DNA of 64,000 bases, from positions 59,907,554-59,971,553 of the forward strand of contig OX485803.1 in NCBI GenBank assembly GCA_950295325.1, read 5' to 3'. The position numbers and the translations under genes are program-made. Below, one piece after another: positions 62,430 through 64,000 of this stretch. The notes below the pieces were generated by a model. It was given only the letters and a program-made list of their open reading frames with translations. It made no database searches and had not been told where the DNA came from. Each line of letters starts with the position of its first letter. Position 1 is the first letter of the stretch. Origin of the DNA: Polytrichum commune (Eukaryota > Streptophyta > Polytrichopsida > Polytrichales > Polytrichaceae).

Positions 62430-64000
62430 CACTCACATAGGCAAACGCCACCCGACAATCTCCTCCGATGCTTCGCTTCCTTCACACGCACTCATACGCC
62501 GCATGTAATCCCTCTCTACAAACACAGCCACGCCATTCACCACGCACAGCGTTTAGTATCAGTACCACCCAACAAGCGAGCGTTACAGCCCTGTTGCAAA
62601 GAGCGCCGCCCGAAGAGATAAAAGGTTTGACTTCCTCCCGACTTCCTAAAAGGCGCCAACAATCGCTCACAAAAACCAGCAATTTCAACGCAAGTAGGGT
62701 GGAGCAGCAAGAATCCCATCAAAGCTCACGGGAGCGTTGTGAGGGCGGTGCGAGATGGGTTCAGACGAAATGAGAGTTGTGATATGCGAGTGAAGACCAG
62801 CTACAACCGGACGGAGAGAGAGGGAGAGAGGGAGAGAGAGGGAGAGAGGGAGAGAGGGAGAGAGAGGAAAAAAGATTCCCCGTACACCTAGTCCATCTCC
62901 GGGGTACCCTACATCCTGAATCCGCTATGGGAAGAAATGCATGTCCGTGGCCGAGATGAAAATTAATCGACACGCCAACAATTAGAAGAGGATAAATTTC
63001 ATTTAGAATTTAGGCATTCAAGGTCGTCTTCCTCAATTACCTATGCCCCGTGAGGGAGGAGGAAGACGAGAAAACCCATCAGAGGAGGTCACGGGAAGCA
63101 CGCTCTTTCTCCCCCAGAATCACCAACCTGAACCCAAAGCTCCTACCGACAAGACCATCAATTTGTCGGAGAGCGAACTCCGCATTCTTTCCATCATACA
63201 GCCACACCTCGAATAAACCCGAAAATCCGGACACCCAGAGCCCAATTGCATAACCCTCCCCTCCCCCCTCAACCACTACTACTGACTAACTACCCACCCA
63301 TCCCTGTCAAAACCACCCCAACCAAAACAACTGGGCTGCAAACACGACACACAAAAACACCCCCTCCTGCACTACTCAAGCTGCTCACAACCAGCACAAA
63401 TTTTCATCCACGCAATCCCAAAACCTACCCCCAACCCCCGAATTTGGCATCCCATAGACAAAACACCTGCAAGCCAACGAGGTAACCGAGGAATGGGTGA
63501 TGATGATGCCCCAGCTTACCAGCTCCTTCTTCCACACCAGTCTCCGGTCTTCTTTTCCTCAACTCCTCCCCCTTCCTCTCACTCCCTCCTAAACCCTCGC
63601 CCGCCTTGCCTTGCCTTGCCTTCCTTGCGCTTGCGCTTGCTGCGGCTGCTGCTGTCGCGAAGGAACTCCAAAGGGAAGAAGCCCGAAGCTGGGCGGGCTG
63701 CAACACAAGGCCAGCAGCAGGGGAGTGGATCCAGTCAACCACGGCAGCCTCCCCACACGTTGCCAGCTCTTCTGGGCTGCCACCTCCGCGGCCGGAGTGA
63801 AAACTGATGCAACAAGTTACCCACTTTTAACTTACTTTCCCTCACAAGGCCTCCCAGTGAAAATCCGCGACACCCCCGGCCATTTGGCAATGGAAAAAGC
63901 GGTAATCCGAGCGGAGGGGGAGGCGTTTTGTCACTTTGTGGTCTTGCCGAGAGTCATGTGACGCAGGCACTTTGATCCAGGTCAAAGGAAGCCAACTATG
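62430..64000 (-). promoter_or_regulatory. Presumed promoter and 5' leader of the WRKY gene
   Basis: GC-rich upstream region on the minus strand. Open frames on both strands look compositional. W-box cores occur at 62627-62632 (TTGACT) and 63980-63985 (GGTCAA, TTGACC on the coding strand), compatible with autoregulation or cross-regulation by WRKY proteins, though such short words are common by chance. A CCTTG pentamer run near 63605 resembles the one upstream of MAP65. Confidence 0.4.
62812..62870. repeat. GA-rich tract in the WRKY leader
   Basis: GAGAGAGG units on the plus strand, so the WRKY-coding strand is CT-rich here. Pyrimidine-rich leaders are frequent near plant transcription starts; it lies about 0.4 kb before the start codon. 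Confidence 0.7.

Noticed and set aside
62005-62451. Plus- and minus-strand frames overlapping WRKY exon 1
   Set aside because: Other-frame readings of a GC-rich exon; the WRKY frame alone fits the family.
63050-63961. Frames of 60-116 codons at the right edge
   Set aside because: Low-complexity Pro/Ser/Ala-rich translations on both strands, most likely WRKY promoter and leader.

Overview
The window is nuclear DNA from a land plant, most likely a seed-free lineage with a repeat-rich genome (moss, lycophyte or fern; I cannot fix the species). Two intron-containing plant genes can be rebuilt exon by exon, both on the minus strand: a MAP65/PRC1-type microtubule bundler (13430-19573, 11 exons, 607 aa) and a group I WRKY transcription factor (58381-62429, 6 exons, 706 aa). 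In both models every splice junction uses GT..AG, phases match across all introns, and the joined protein follows its family from end to end.

Region 1-10352 is one large decayed non-LTR retrotransposon on the plus strand, running in from the left edge. In order it carries a tandemly repeated 5' region, a 2A-like peptide (GDIKPNPGP), an AP-type endonuclease, a reverse transcriptase, a domain that may be methyltransferase-like, an RNase H, a CCHC finger and an R2-type restriction-like endonuclease. APE plus RLE in one element is the hallmark of the Dualen/RandI group known from green algae. Its strand is extremely poor in G, and this bias stops where the element ends.

Between the two genes (about 21.5-58 kb) I find no confident host gene. 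This AT-rich stretch holds a tRNA-derived SINE (29135-29496, 11-bp target duplication) whose 3' tail and terminal hairpin match the 3' end of the LINE; four copies of a ~410-bp inverted-repeat MITE, one of which interrupts an exon-like reading frame; a foldback with 190-bp arms at 40221-40636; two MITEs sharing a CTACACTAAAT terminus; a degenerate tandem array at 44.8-48.6 kb; several duplicated intergenic segments; and many long G or C homopolymers.

The two genes are not evidently related in function: one organises microtubule arrays, the other is a DNA-binding regulator. GC-rich leaders lie upstream of both (19.6-21.5 kb and 62.4-64 kb). The most interesting unit is the dual-endonuclease LINE together with the SINE that appears to borrow its 3' recognition tail.
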